Position numbers and translations under genes: made by a program. DNA of 64,000 nt. Source: Topomyia yanbarensis. Lineage: Eukaryota > Arthropoda > Insecta > Diptera > Culicidae. The stretch lies in contig NC_080672.1 of NCBI RefSeq assembly GCF_030247195.1, positions 91,832,113-91,896,112 on the forward strand, written 5' to 3'. Under the pieces are notes generated by a model, which had not been told where the DNA came from, ran no database searches, and saw only the letters and a program-made list of their open reading frames with translations. Positions 33,825 through 45,614 of the stretch are shown piece by piece (the first letter of the stretch is position 1; each line of letters opens with the position of its first letter).

Positions 33825-35794
33825 CACAGTGGTCCTGAATGTGAATTTAGCAGGAATTTTACCTTTTTTCTAAAATTAAATGACTTAGCCTTGCAATATG
33901 TTTGGCAAAGTTGTTGTACTTTGCAAGGTCCTTCTTTTTGTTTGAACAGATGCTAGGGTGGTTCTAATTTTAGCAATATTTAAAATTGCACTTTTTAACG
34001 GTTCGAGACAGAGCTTTACTGTCTTCGATGAAGTTGTAGAGCAACACATTTTAGACAAATTTGCTGAAGACATGAAAGCTCTAGCTTTTATACTTTCCAT
34101 TGTACAAGAAATCCACATCTAAGGTTTAGGGTGTTTCTTAAAAAACGGTTTTATTTCTATAACGTTTGTAGTTTTCATTTTACACTAAAGTACCCTTTGG
34201 ACAACTTGAATATTATTTTAGGGCGCATAATTTGCTTTAAAACACCAACTACTGAACTCTTTTCGTTGCAAAGTTATGAGAACATTTATATAAAAATATA
34301 TAACTTTTTCAAATAGCATTATCTTTTATTAGAGTTCTTAGCATTAAATACCGTTGCTGACCTATGAAATAGCATGCTTTGTAGTATAGATCACCATTAA
34401 ATGAAAAATAAGATATTTTTTATATCTTGCAATGTTTACTCAATAAATAGTTTATTTGTAGTAAAAAGTATATATAACTTTCTAACGAGAGAATCTAGAG
34501 GTTCGGTATATTAAGACAAATTGTTCTCCTTCAAAACATCTGAAAATATTTCTAAAGTGATCTTAATGAAAAATCAAAAATGCAAAAGTTATACAAAGAA
34601 AACCATTTTTTAAGGAACGCTCTAATTTTTTTGGTAAATTTCTTATAAAATGAAAAGTACACGACATAGAGCTTCAGTTTTTTTTTAATTTTATTTTAAT
34701 TTAGAACCACCCTACCCACTATTTAAAATAATATAAAAGTATTGTAAAGTGTGATATTTAATCATGAAAACAAAACTATTTTTTATTGTGTCCGCCGTGA
34801 AAATAATTTAAACATATTACAAAGGGTTAGTTCATGAAAAACCAATTTTTTATTATAACCTTCTCAGTTTTCATTTTTTTCTCCATCCTATCCTTCTGAT
34901 GTTTATCGAAGTTTTTGAAGACGAACATTTTCTTCTAACTCATCAAAACTCTAGCTTCTATCGTTCAAAATATGTAAGCACTTAATGTATCAAAAATAGA
35001 TTATTTTAACTCAATTTTATGAAATTTAAAAAAACAACGTATTCCCCATTTTTTGCTCAATTATAACTTTAATCATGACCTTATTTATAGTTGAAAAGAA
35101 TTATCTTTCGTTTACCCCAATGAGTTATATTGTAATTTTAAAAAAACCCATTTTGGTGAAAAAGTGCTCATAACTTTTCAAAGAAAATAATTAGATATGT
35201 GGTGCCATGAAACAAATTATTCGCCTTTAAACAATCTTAAAGTTAGCTGAATACTTCTGTTTTAAATCAATACCGCAAAAGTTATTTGAATAAAACAGTT
35301 TTTTTAAGAAACACCCTGGGGGACGGGCATTGCGTAGTTGGTAAATCGATTGCCTTATACGCAGTTCACTTGGGTTCGATTCCCAACCCCGTACATGGGG
35401 CTAGAGATTTTTCCAAAAAGAGATTTCTCTAACCCGAAAAGAGCCGAGTGACCCTATGGTTAAAACCTCTATAATCGAAATAAAAAAAGAAACACCCTAA
35501 CCTTCGATTTTAAATTTGTTGTAAAATGAAAAGTATGACAGCTAGAGCTTACATGCCTTCAACAAACTTTTCCAAAATTTGTCGTTCTACAACTTCGCTG
35601 AACGTCAATTGGCTCTAACTGGAATGATTAAAAAGTTATTTTTTTGATCTTGGTAAAATTAGAACCACCCTGACTGTTGTTTAACCAAAACGAAGGGGCT
35701 TACGAACTACGAAAACTTCTCCAAAGACTTAATGAGGCTAAGTAGTTTAGTTTTAGTAAAAATTCCTGCTAAATTTGCATTCTGGACCACTGTG
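33825..35794. mobile_element. Long-TIR element with Transib-like ends, 1.97 kb
   Basis: The ends read CACAGTGGTCC (33825-33835) and GGACCACTGTG (35784-35794), and CAATG is repeated exactly outside both (33820-33824 and 35795-35799). Inverted similarity continues for at least 350 bp (ATTTAGCAGGAATTTT, AGGGTGGTTCTAATTTTA, GAAGTTGTAGA, AAAGCTCTAGCT, TTAGGGTGTTTCTTAAAAAA). A CACAGTG heptamer plus a 5-bp duplication is the pattern of Transib, the superfamily related to RAG1; assignment rests on ends only. No transposase is visible, so it is non-autonomous. A SINE sits at 35318-35486 within the right arm. Confidence 0.7.
35318..35486 (+). mobile_element. tRNA-headed SINE type A, full length with TSD
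   Basis: It begins with GGGGGACGGGCATTGCGTAGT (A box region), has the B box GGTTCGATTCCCAACC and a body GAGATTTCTCTAACCCGA, and ends CCTCTATAATCGAAATA plus a short A run. A 12-bp target duplication AAGAAACACCCT flanks it (35306-35317 and 35487-35498). Removing it restores the long-TIR host arm. This is the cleanest copy of a family also found at 22345, 26341, 39058 and 41203. The internal promoter boxes imply pol III transcription; mobilisation would depend on a LINE. Confidence 0.9.
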
Positions 35795-35799
35795 CAATG

Positions 35800-36268
35800 T
35801 TGAGCCGATTTTAATAAAATTTTCAACTATTTTTCATTTATTTAAAAGATGCTACTATCTCGCTAAACAAATCGAAATACAGATCTTCCGTGCGTCATTA
35901 TTTCGTAGAATTGAAATATCTTTGGTTCCAGGCCAAACATTGCCGGAAATGGATTTTCGGCTTGTTCTTACGTTACCTGCCCGGCAGACCCTAGATGACA
36001 GGGCGGCCAAGGTGCTTCTACCAAGACTTCCGGAATTTCGTAACACTAACAAGAAAAGTAAACAACAAACTAAATTTTACCGTGTTTATTAATCCATTCT
36101 GCTCTACTGCACACGTCGACTTGCTGCTACTACTGTTGACGGTAAATGAGCGATTTTGTCCGACCGGTCGGGACTACAACGGGCGAGTTCTGCGGTCCTT
36201 TCCTGTTAGCTAGCGAGGTGAGCTGGCTCCTTTCTTGGAATCGCTCTAGCGACGGCAACTTGTGATGC
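35800..36268. other. Unassigned sequence
   Basis: A plus frame 35775-36092 and a minus frame 35855-36052 overlap. Neither shows a known motif, and no gene is called. The stretch near 36100-36240 is GC-richer and non-repetitive. Confidence 0.35.
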
Positions 36269-36530
36269 CTGCAGTAGTATAAACGGCCTCTAACAATAGC
36301 AATAGTGTCGGACTAACATTCCTCCCCTTTCTGCTGCTCTATCTATGTTCGGGCATAGTCGGCATCGGTATTGGTCAGTAAACAACGTAGGATTACCAGG
36401 AGTTCTACATTGAATGGTGATTTTTCACTCTCATGTATTACTATCTGTTGACTCTCTCTCTCTGCAATTTTGGCTAGTATCTATCAATAACGGAGTTACA
36501 ACTAGGAGTAGTCCCACAAGCTTAAGTTCA
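36269..36530 (+). mobile_element. SINE type B, 5' truncated
   Basis: GCAGTAGTATAAACGGCCTC, GTCGGACTAACATTCC, TTACCAGGAGTTCTACATTG and CCCACAAGCTTAAGTTCA match the 3' half of the full SINE at 18641-19176. The tRNA-like head is missing. Confidence 0.75.
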
Positions 36531-37590
36531 ACAAATTAAAAGTCAAGCTATTTTCTTCATATTCACTTTTCACTATTGCTATTTATGATGAGGTTGTTTA
36601 TTAAGGAGCCTAATGATCATTCCTCTAGTGCTGTTTAATATTTACTATTTACCATTTGATATTTGCTTTCTGCTATTTGCTATTTGATAGTGACTAACTG
36701 CGGTTTGTTATTTGCTATTTGCGACTTCCTCTTTGTTAGTTACTATTTGATATTTACGATTTGCTATTCTCTATTTGTTAATTACTATTTGATATAGATT
36801 AACTTTTGGACTATTTACTATTCTACGTTCCTTAAAATTTTTGTTTTTCTCTCTTTCTTTTTCGCAATTTACTATATTTGTTGTTGGCTGTTTGCTTTTG
36901 GTTACTGGCTATTTGCTATTTGTAATTGTCATTTGTTATTGGGTAATTGCTGCTTTCTATTAGATATTAATTGTTATAAATTCTTGTTCCATTTCATTCA
37001 TTCGCTTCCCATCCCTATCCCTTTTTTATTTTTTTCTCCATAGTTTTTTTTCCTTTCGCGAGTTTTTAGTTTTCCTAGTTTATTTCCTTTGTTTTCATTG
37101 TGCTTTTACATTTTACCGGTGTCCTTTTCTTTTTAAATTTATTTCTTTATTGGTCCTTTTCCTTTCTGTAATTCTCTTCGTCTGTTTTCCTATTTCCATT
37201 TTTTTTTCTTTTTGCATGTTACTCTTATTCTTATTACATGTTCTTTTTGCGTTTTATTTCAATTTTCTATTTCAAATTTTACTTTTTTCATTTTCATTTT
37301 TCCCTTTAACGTTTCCATTCTTTCTTTTGCCTTTTTCTTTTTTCTGTTTGCCTCTTCTCCTTTTCTTTCCCTTTTTTCTATTTTCAGATTTTCCCTTTTT
37401 CCGCTTTCTTTGTTAACCTTCTCTTGTTTTCGGTTACGGTTCTTTTCGGTAGTCTTTTTTTTATTCATTTTTTCGATTTTTCTTTTTCTTTTTTTTCTCC
37501 CTAATTTTTACGCTCTTTTTTCATTTTTGTTTCTTCTTCTTTTTCTAATTTAGCCGTTTTCATTTTACTTTCTGATTTTTCCCTCTTTAA

Positions 37591-37796
37591 CCCTCAAAAA
37601 GGCAAGGGGTCTCAAAAACCCGGCTAGTTATAGTTCTCTAGTTTCAATGAACTTGTAATTTAAAATACAACTGATCGAGCATTTTCGGACTTTTGATTCT
37701 ATCACTGACAAAACGACAAAAAAGTGGCTTTTGATGTCATTGAGTCATAGGAGCGATGATTCTTGAAGTCACAATTTAAGCTTGCCTTTTTGAGGG
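37591..37796. mobile_element. piggyBac-type MITE with TTAA target site
   Basis: The inverted ends CCCTCAAAAAGGCAAG (37591-37606) and CTTGCCTTTTTGAGGG (37781-37796) are exact complements and are flanked on both sides by TTAA (37587-37590 and 37797-37800). TTAA duplication plus CCCT-starting termini is characteristic of piggyBac. The 206-bp length rules out a transposase. It sits in T-rich low-complexity DNA, so the insertion postdates that sequence. Confidence 0.9.
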
Positions 37797-37800
37797 TTAA

Positions 37801-38400
37801 TTTTCTTTATTTTGTCTTTTTTTGCCTTGTTGCTGGTTCCTTATTTTGTTTTCCTTTTCTCGTAAATATTTTACTTACAAACTTTACATTTTTGTTTAGA
37901 CGGCCCCGGGACTGTGGGGTTAATTCAGACTCTCTCGAACTCTTAGAAAATCGTAAGAATTTCTGACTGTCGTACATATTCGTGGAAGCGCCATTCAGAA
38001 ACATTAATTTTGTTATCTCATTCTGCAGTTTTTTAGAGAGGAGTTACATGTTTCATTTTTTTGGCCATCCTGAAAACCAAAATCATTATAATAGTAAAAC
38101 CGCGAATAAAGTCACAAATGAAAATGAAAAAATACCAGGTAGGTGTTTTGTGAAGCTTGAGGCTCCTATTTTATGGAATGATTTTTGTTTGGGTCAAAAT
38201 ACAGATTTTTTCAAGACGCTCACCACTTTTGTGCGAAATGAGCGTACGGGGCTGTTTGGACCCCCTATTCCATCAACCACCATTCAGCGGCTTGCGGTCA
38301 CGCACACGCTTGCCTGCACCACAGTAAAGCAAATACAATCGACAGCTGTGCCTACCCAGATTAATTTTTTAACACCATCCACCTCCGTATAGCCCCGGAT
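37801..38400. other. Unassigned sequence inside low-complexity block
   Basis: A plus-strand frame 37982-38392 (136 codons) is open and of normal composition but lacks a recognisable domain. Its flanks contain GGCCCCGGGACTGTGGGG (near 37903) and CCCCGGATTCCCG (near 38393), possibly the ends of an inserted element. No gene is claimed. Confidence 0.3.
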
Positions 38401-39057
38401 TCCCGTATATATTTTACGTACATATACTTTACATTTTTACTTATTCATGTTTTTCATTTTCTTTCTTTGTTTTTTTCATTCTCATGTTCTTTTTCCCCTT
38501 TAATCGTGTTTTTTTCTTGATCCTTTTATTATTTTATTTCCGTTTTCCTTTCCGATTTTTTTTCTTTTTCGTTCCTTCATTTTGTATTTGGTTTTTGTTC
38601 TCCTTTTCTCGCATTCTTTATTTATTTGTCCATTCCCTTTTTTCTTTTTTCGTTTTCCTTTTTTTCCTACGTTCTGTTTTGTCTGCTCCTGTTTCCTGTT
38701 CGCCTTTTTACTCTTCAACGATACTTTTATTCTTCTAATTTTTCTTTTCATATTTGTTATATTTTTTTCTTTAGCTTTAATTTTATTTTTCCTTTATTCT
38801 ATTTCTCTTTTTCCTTTTATGTTTTCCTTCTTAGTTTTTTCAATTGTAATTCTCCTTTTTTATTCTTACACTTTACGCATGTGTAATTATTTTTGCTATT
38901 GGCGTTTCGCTACTTGCTATTTTCTATTTGTTTGACACTGCTTTCTCCTTTTCTGCATTTGTCTTTTCCCTTTTTATTTTCGGAAAGTTTTATATTTCTA
39001 TTTCTGTTTTTCTATTTTTAATATTTTGTTTCGATTGAATAGTTCTGAACTTGTGGT

Positions 39058-39172
39058 CATTCGCTTCTTTTTATGAGTTAGAATAGTTTCTAAACCTTTC
39101 CGATGGGGATCGAATCCAAGTGAGCTGCGTGAAAAGGCAATTAACTTACCATCTACACTATGCTCGCTCCTT
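39058..39172 (-). mobile_element. tRNA-headed SINE type A, copy 4
   Basis: Minus-strand GGAGCGAGCATAGTGTAGA, TTAATTGCCTTTTCACGCAG and CTTGGATTCGATCCCCATCG correspond to the A and B box regions of the family. The 3' tail is truncated or diverged. Confidence 0.7.
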
Positions 39173-39599
39173 CTATACTTATAATTTGCTATCTATTTAC
39201 TCTTCTACGTCTTAAGCTAAAAAGGGTCAGTGGATATTTCGATTATATGTATGTATAGTATTATACAATGTATATGATGATACTCAGTCGAAACGTTGTT
39301 GATCGTTATCGTATCGTATCTATATTCGACAGTAATTAAAATTTTAATTAAGTGGGCCTAGTTGGCTGCCTCGCATACATTCTTGGTTAGTTCTAAAATT
39401 GTTTTTTTATTTCAGCAACTCCAGGTAAGTAAATCCAATAAAATGTTCAAAGTTACTATCCGAAACATTGCTTTCCAATCTGAATGGACTTATGGCTGGT
39501 AAGAGGGCAAGGTTTTTCGAATCATGTACCTACATAGAGGTGAGTTTCAATAAAGTTTGCTCTTTCGTGAAACGCTAATGGAACGCTAATCAACCAAAA
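39173..39599. other. Unassigned sequence
   Basis: AT-rich, with a TATGTATAGTATTATACA palindrome-like patch near 39248. No gene is supported. Confidence 0.35.
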
Positions 39600-40004
39600 A
39601 GAGATCTGTTTGCCTTAGGCTGTCATCTCTTTTCAGAAGGAAAGTAAAGCCCGTTGGTTTCATGATATCTAGTCCAGATAATGGAGTCACCTCTCTGGCG
39701 TCGGTAAAGAAGAAGTAGAATCCTCCTCCCGTGATATTTGTGGAGTGCGCAGCAGTATATACGGCCTCTAGCAAAAGCAAGTATCGGACTAACATTCCTG
39801 CCCTTTCCTTCCACGATCTACATTCAGGCCTGGCAAGCGCCGGTATTGATCAATAAAACACTTTTGAGTTACCAGGAGTTGCACATTGAAGAATGTTTCG
39901 CTACTCCCCAGCATAATTATCTACTGATTCCCTGTGCATTTTCAGCTAGTCCAGATCGATAACAAAGTAGCAGCCAGGGGTGGTCGCACAAACTCAAGCT
40001 CAAG
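39600..40004 (+). mobile_element. SINE type B, 5' truncated
   Basis: The copy runs from CATCTCTTTTCAGAAGGAAAG through TGGAGTGCGCAGCAG, AAGCAAGTATCGGACTAACA, GTTACCAGGAGTTGCACATT and GGGGTGGTCGCACAA to the CTCAAGCTCAAGG tail. It lacks the tRNA-like head and part of the body but is otherwise close to the full copy at 18641. Confidence 0.8.
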
Positions 40005-41202
40005 GTCAAAAATTATTTTGGCGTGGTATACACAAATTAACCGAGAGATAGGAAATATGAATAGCGAGCGAGGGCAAATAGCTACTTTTAATAAACTATT
40101 TTTTGCGCTCTAAATTTAAAAAATCCTTTATTTTGACAAAAAACAGCGGATTTAACCTTATACACCTGGTACATGTACTGATGGCACATACTGAAAGGAG
40201 TTTAATTTTTCGTAGAAAAAGTGTAAAAATGAAATTTTATGGTAGTCTTACCGCTACCAAAATCCCCCCATATTCTTTTTGCTTTGAGTCATCCATCCCC
40301 TTCAGGTTCGAATAAGTGCAAACGTGACTCTTTCGTTTCATCGATATCCAGGTATGCAAACATCCTCTCACACAAACGCATTCATCGGGCAACGAAACAT
40401 TCCTGCACGGCAACGATGAGTTCGGGGAATAACGCGTGTGGGGTCTGTTGGTAAACATCTTCCACCATGTAGACCCAAACGGCAATAACAACAACAACAG
40501 AAAAAGCTGACTGATAGAGAGAGGAAGAACTCCCGCAAAAAGAAGAGGAAACGCCGTCGTCGCTCCTTTGATGGTGTATACATACAATTCGAAACCTCTT
40601 TATTTGATGGGCTCTGCTGATTCGACCGAAAATGACCCCCTTCTAGTGCTTGCACAAGCCGGTATCCGCGTACCCGGGGGGAACCGTCGCTGTGCCAGGT
40701 TGGTCAGGCAAAAAAAAACTGTTCGTAATGATTTGTTGTTATTTTCCTCCACGCTGCTGCCGCTGCTATTGCCTGCCTACGTATGTATAGGTATTGGTAT
40801 TTACTTTTCCGATTCTCGATTCTTGGCGTTGAATGAACTCAGACTCGGTGTTAAGCGTGCGAATAAATTGAACGGAGAACGTTGACCGTTTTTTGGAGCT
40901 CGGCTTGGAATGTTATTGTTGTTGTTTTTGTGGAACTGGGGGCTTTTTGGGTGTTGTTTGTGCGGATGAAAGGTGTTTGAACGAAGTAACTGAAAGTGTA
41001 CATATTTGTACGGATGACGCTGTTGTTTGAGTTGGGGAATCAAGCTCGGTTCAGTTTTATCGGAGACCACTCGGGATCAATGGTTGTTGCATTGATTGGG
41101 ACACTGTATGGCAATATATTTTCAATTCGTTTATTTGATACGCACAATTCGTTAACACGGAGGTTCTGTTTTACATTTAAAACTAGATTTTACATTCCAT
41201 TT
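40005..41202. other. Unassigned, balanced composition, no supported gene
   Basis: The region 40230-41070 is less AT-rich and non-repetitive, with several overlapping frames on both strands (for example minus 40237-40587 with a hydrophobic start). None has a family motif, and frames on opposite strands compete. It may be regulatory or untranslated host DNA; this is speculation. Confidence 0.3.
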
Positions 41203-41355
41203 TTTTATTTCGATTATAGAGATTTTCACCTTAGGGTCATTCGCCTCATTTTCGGGTTAGAAACATCTCTTTTAGAAAAATCTTGAACCCTATGTGTTGC
41301 CAATCGAACCAAGTGAGCTGCGCACAAGGCAATCGATTTTCCGCTATGCTCGCCC
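41203..41355 (-). mobile_element. tRNA-headed SINE type A, copy 5
   Basis: Minus strand: GGGCGAGCATAGCGGAAAAT, CGATTGCCTTGTGCGCAGC, TTGGTTCGATTGGC (B box, damaged), GTTCAAGATTTTT and the tail CTCTATAATCGAAATAAAA. The head has small deletions. Confidence 0.78.
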
Positions 41356-42476
41356 TTTATTCTTAATATGATTACAATTGTACATTATATATTTCTTTCA
41401 ATATAGTAAGCGGCACAAATTTCATACTGACTTAAACTAGGAATACATAGAGATATACAACGGTGACTAATTTAAACAGTTTGGTAGTTTTTTAACAACA
41501 AAGATTATTGATTTCAATTAACACTATGGAAACCACATATCAAAGACAGGATGGACAACGGTGGAAGGGAGGAAGAATATCAAGTTTCAACGATAGTGAT
41601 GCCAGCATTGGGTTGCCAAAGCATTACGAACAAGGGTCTGCGAGCGACTTTAGATGTCCTGTGTGAGTTAGTGTAAGTATGCCTATCCAGTAGCCACATC
41701 ATCCTTCCAACTCTGCGTGTTGCCGACCCACCCTAGAACTCTACTACGGGATCGTCTTAGCCCTTACCTCTGATCTGTACAGTATTGGACACTTGCTCAG
41801 TTTTCTACGTAGAGATTTCGGTAATTAGCCGAATACCCAAATTAGACAATTTTTTCAAGGTATCCTGTAAGAGTTTGTGTAGGTCGACTTCTTTTGGTTT
41901 CATAATAGAAAACACACCGTCGTGGAGAAGTACATGGTTTTCAGATAAGAAATTTAGCAAAAAAATATCTAAGTTGATGTTCAATACAACTGATACAATC
42001 TGTCCCTCTACCTTTACGAAAGCCATATTGTGAATCTGACAAAAAACAATTTTTTGAGGAGAAGCAGGAACATTTTCTTGAATAATTTCTAAATACAAGA
42101 CATCATTGCAATCGGTCGATTCGAGTTGTGATCGGAGGTTGATTTACCTGTTTTTAGATGGCTGTGCTATTCAATTGTCTGCAATGATGTGGGATAACGT
42201 TACACTCAAGAAACATATCAAATAAATTCCATAAGCATATTTTGGTAATGTCTTACAGAAGATCGAATGAGTTGAATTTGATTGTCTGAACATAAGGCTT
42301 GATTGTTACATAAGAGTTCGCGGTATCGCTGAGGAGCGCTACGCTACGGTCTTCTGTATCGCGACGGAATCCGGACAAACCTTCTTGGTGGAATTGAATA
42401 TTTACCGCGTGGTTTGAATATGCCTCGCTCGCGTTAGTACTCTTTCGGTTTCTTATACGGTGGGCCGTACCCTGAA
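41356..42476. other. Unassigned; possible decayed protein fragment
   Basis: A minus frame at 41805-42098 (97 codons; FCQIHNMAFVKVEGQIVSVV, LHDGVFSIMKPKEVDLHKLL) has natural-looking composition and could be a decayed transposon or gene fragment. I cannot name a family, so it is not called as a gene. The rest shows nothing recognisable. Confidence 0.3.
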
Positions 42477-43310
42477 GTAGAAATTGACGATGCCGATGCG
42501 ATTTTTCAAAATCGATCTTTTTGTCTCAGCACACCGATTTTTTGCATCCGACCTTTTAGGCCCAATTTTTAGAATTTTGTCGACTTAAAAAAATCGATAT
42601 GGTAAAATCGATTTTCCTGTCTAAATTCCCATTGAAAAAATAATAAAAACAATAATAATCGATTGGGTGGAAATACGATTTCCACCCAATCGATCTTTAC
42701 ATCTCAAAAAATCGATTTTTTCATCCGATTTTTTCCCGCCGGTTCAATGTTTGACTACATTGATTTTTATTAAGGTTCAAGTTACCGTTTTTAAGCATGT
42801 GTTAGAATTGAACGCTTGGTAGTGTGCGTAGGAAAATTTGTGTTCAGCTTTGCCACCGGATTATCCATATAAACCTTTTTAAAACTCTAAAAGAAGAATA
42901 TCAGTCGATTTATTAGATCATCACGATTCAATTCATGCAAAATACCTGCTGGAAAAACCATTGGCTTAGCTGGATGGTGCTTTTGAAAAAGTGGCTGTGG
43001 TTTTTTCATTGCGCAGTTGTGTTGCGTACCCCCGCTCGGTGTGGTAGTGTGAAAAAAATTCACAGCCACTTTTTCAAAAGCACCATCCAGCTAAGCCAAT
43101 GGTTTTTCCAGCAGGTATTTTGCATGAATTGAATCCTGATGATCTAATAAATCGACTGATATTCTTCTTTTAGAGTTTTGAAAAGGTTTAAATGGATAAT
43201 CTGGTGGCAAAGCTGAACACAATTTTTCTTACGCATACTACCAAGCCTTGAAGTAACTTGAGCCTTAATGGAAAAAATCTATTTTATTTTTAAAAATGCC
43301 CATCACTACT
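42477..43310. mobile_element. Foldback element with near-perfect arms, about 0.83 kb
   Basis: The inner arms 42770-43010 and 43057-43268 are strongly conserved inverted copies (TTAAGGTTCAAGTTAC, GAAGAATATCAGTCGATTTA, CTGGAAAAACCATTGGCTTA, GGATGGTGCTTTTGAAAAAG) around a 46-bp spacer (CATTGCGCAGTTGTG...). The outer left part (42477-42769) is rich in AAATCGAT words and matches 6655-6860. The outer right part (TTTTTAAAAATGCCCATCAC) resembles the left terminus inverted. No transposase frame is present. ORFs 42887-43069 minus and 42935-43132 plus are the same arm read on both strands. Confidence 0.75.
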
Positions 43311-45367
43311 CCAATGAGCGCTCATCGATGTTTCTCTCGTTAACCTGTCAACGAACCGGCACCAGTAATCACGATTCTTGGCTTTCATCAAGCTCCTGTG
43401 AGGTTATACGAATCATTGATTAATTCCGATAGCCTTGAGCCATTAATGATTGAGACTACGATTGGCACGCTATCGGGGGATAAGAGATTATCTTCTACTT
43501 GCAATCAAACTATAGCAACGTCGAACATAGAGATACATCTAAAGTGCTTGGGACCGCTGATGGAGGAGGAATCCGTGTCATTTCATCCGTGTTCAGTATT
43601 GTCAAATTGAAGTCGCAAATATTATGGATAGTCTACTAAAACGAGTCGGCAGGGATTCTATGAAGTCGTATGTGCCCAATCGCCTATTATACAGTAGAGG
43701 TATCAAAAACACGCTTCTGTAGGAGGTTTCTCGATTTAAGAAACGAAAATAATATTCCAATAAAATATTAATTCTTCGAAAGGGTTAAAGAAATTTTTAT
43801 GAACAAATTTGTTTCACTTATTATTCCATAATAGAATTAAATTTCATATAAAATACACATTAATCCAAATATTTACCCTTCGTAGAGGCAATTTTAAATA
43901 TTTTCTGCGTTTAAGTTATAGCAAATTAAAAGAAATCAACACAACAAAAGTTTGTCTATAATGTTATTAGCCCTTTTCAAAAGTCAATATGGAAGTTAAG
44001 TTCAATGTCGGAAGCCAAACAAGTTTCACATAATGATGCATACAATTTTTAATTATTTATTAAACATTCGCATCAATCGATTTTTGGAATAATACTTCTG
44101 CGATTCTTTTTCAGTCAACTGTAGGCAAGAAAACTAACAACGTTCTTTTAAGAGGATCACTGTCATTGAAAGTTTTTATTATCTAGTCTATAGTGTGAGA
44201 TAATTCAATAATTCCAGCACAGAAATCGCTTTCAGACTGAAGGAATGCAGATGCATCAAAATCTCATCGGAAACCACACCATCGATTTCGACGTCCCTAG
44301 AGGGAACATAGACACGTACACCGTACAGAACGAGTTGATTGGCGACCATGGAGTTGAATAAGGAACCCGGTATTCAATGCGAAAGCGACAAAATTGACGC
44401 TGTATAGCAATGTTGTCCAATTCAAAACTAAGTTTGTGCATTTGAAGTATTTTTCCGTGACGTTAAAACTATTTCAACTGTCTTTTTAAATAAACATAAA
44501 TAAATGTTCCATAGCCAGAAAGTACACAAAATTTCACATCAGATACAACTGACCTGGTTGAAATGTTTTGGATGAGGTTTTTGTATCAGCGATAATGTAA
44601 CGCGATGCTACAACACGGCACAAATTACCTATATAAGCAACTAATTTGGCTCGTATTTCACATTTGAGTTTTCATGCTCATCAAACAGTAGCTCCGCAAT
44701 CGGGAGTCGGATCGGAAAGATGTTCCATAGCATAACAAGCGATATTATAGCTTTCACATGGAACTAAGTTTGTACAAATCTGTTCAACAATGTCTGAGCA
44801 AATTATGTGACATTACTTTCACTTGCAAACACCCAGACATTTTCCGATCGCGTCAAACTGAGGCAAATGGAATATAAGATTCGACCCTTTATACCTGCAC
44901 GTCAAACGATTTCAAAACCATATTATCTTGCTACGGACAAGCCTAGCGATTGTGTCGCATTCGGCGGCAAAAGAGAATATTTGATACATTGGGATCCTGC
45001 TTCCATGTCCTAAGAAGCGACAAAAGTTGGGCTCACTCTCTTCTTCATTTTCTGTATCTTTTAAATTTCCTCATTTTTTGTATTAAATTAGTAAATCATT
45101 TCTTACCATTCTTCTTATCTATTCATGATCAGCTTCTCTTTCTAATTAATAGAAAATTGCTATACAGGGTGAGGGGTCCAGTACAATTATTGCTTATTTT
45201 GAGCCGCCCAAAATTATTTCATATTCATCGTCGCAAAAGCAATTGATAGTTTTTTAGTTGTAGTCCCAGGTTTTTTTACTAATCTTCATTTTTGGTAGTG
45301 CTTTTTGCTAGTTAGTTTTTTTGTGAAAATACTATTTGAATTAAGTATGTTTCTAGGCATTTTTATA
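43311..45367. other. Unassigned sequence
   Basis: No frame of credible coding character or repeat end is seen. Weak TATA-like words occur (for example near 44630) without a following gene. Confidence 0.4.
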
Positions 45368-45614
45368 CAGTATATACGGCCTTTAGCAAAAACAAGTGTC
45401 GGACTAACATTTCTTCTCTTTACTGTTGCGATCTACGTTCGGGCTTTGCCAGCGCTAGTATCGATCAATAAATTACTGGGGATTGCTAGGAGTTGTTCAT
45501 TGAATGATGATCCCAGACATTATCATCTGTTGGTTCTCTGTGCAATTTCAGCTAGTCCCGACCAGTAACGAAGTAGAAATCGAGGGTGACCGGAGGCACA
45601 AGCTCAAGTTCAAG
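45368..45614 (+). mobile_element. SINE type B, 5' truncated
   Basis: CAGTATATACGGCCTTTAGC, GTGTCGGACTAACATTTC, CGATCTACGTTCGGGC, GCTAGGAGTTGTTCATTG and CACAAGCTCAAGTTCAAG correspond to the 3' half of the family. Confidence 0.78.

Larger units (their letters stand above)
36580..38960. repeat. Pyrimidine-rich low-complexity region
   Basis: The first 400 bp is built of TTTGCTATTTG/CTATTTGATA variants. From about 37000 to 37560 and 38400 to 38960 the plus strand is almost pure T with C (TTTTCTTTTTC patterns). Frames read as Phe/Leu/Ser or Lys/Arg/Glu polymers and are not genes. The block is split by the piggyBac-type MITE at 37591-37796 and about 600 bp of normal composition (37800-38400). Confidence 0.85.

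Noticed and set aside
36580..36980. Possible CRISPR-like array (TTTGCTATTTG repeats)
   Set aside because: Repeats are short, unevenly spaced and degenerate, with no unique spacers; this is eukaryotic simple-sequence DNA.
37150..38935. Phe/Leu-rich frames resembling membrane proteins
   Set aside because: They are translation of T/C low-complexity DNA; hydrophobicity is a by-product of TTT and CTT codons, and opposite-strand Lys/Arg frames overlap.
41805..42098. 97-codon minus frame with natural-looking protein text
   Set aside because: I could not place it in a family, and it overlaps a plus frame of similar length; it is reported only as a possible decayed fragment.
42887..43132. Overlapping frames sharing KPLVFPAG/FFQQVFCMN-like text
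   Set aside because: They are the two arms of a foldback element read in both directions.
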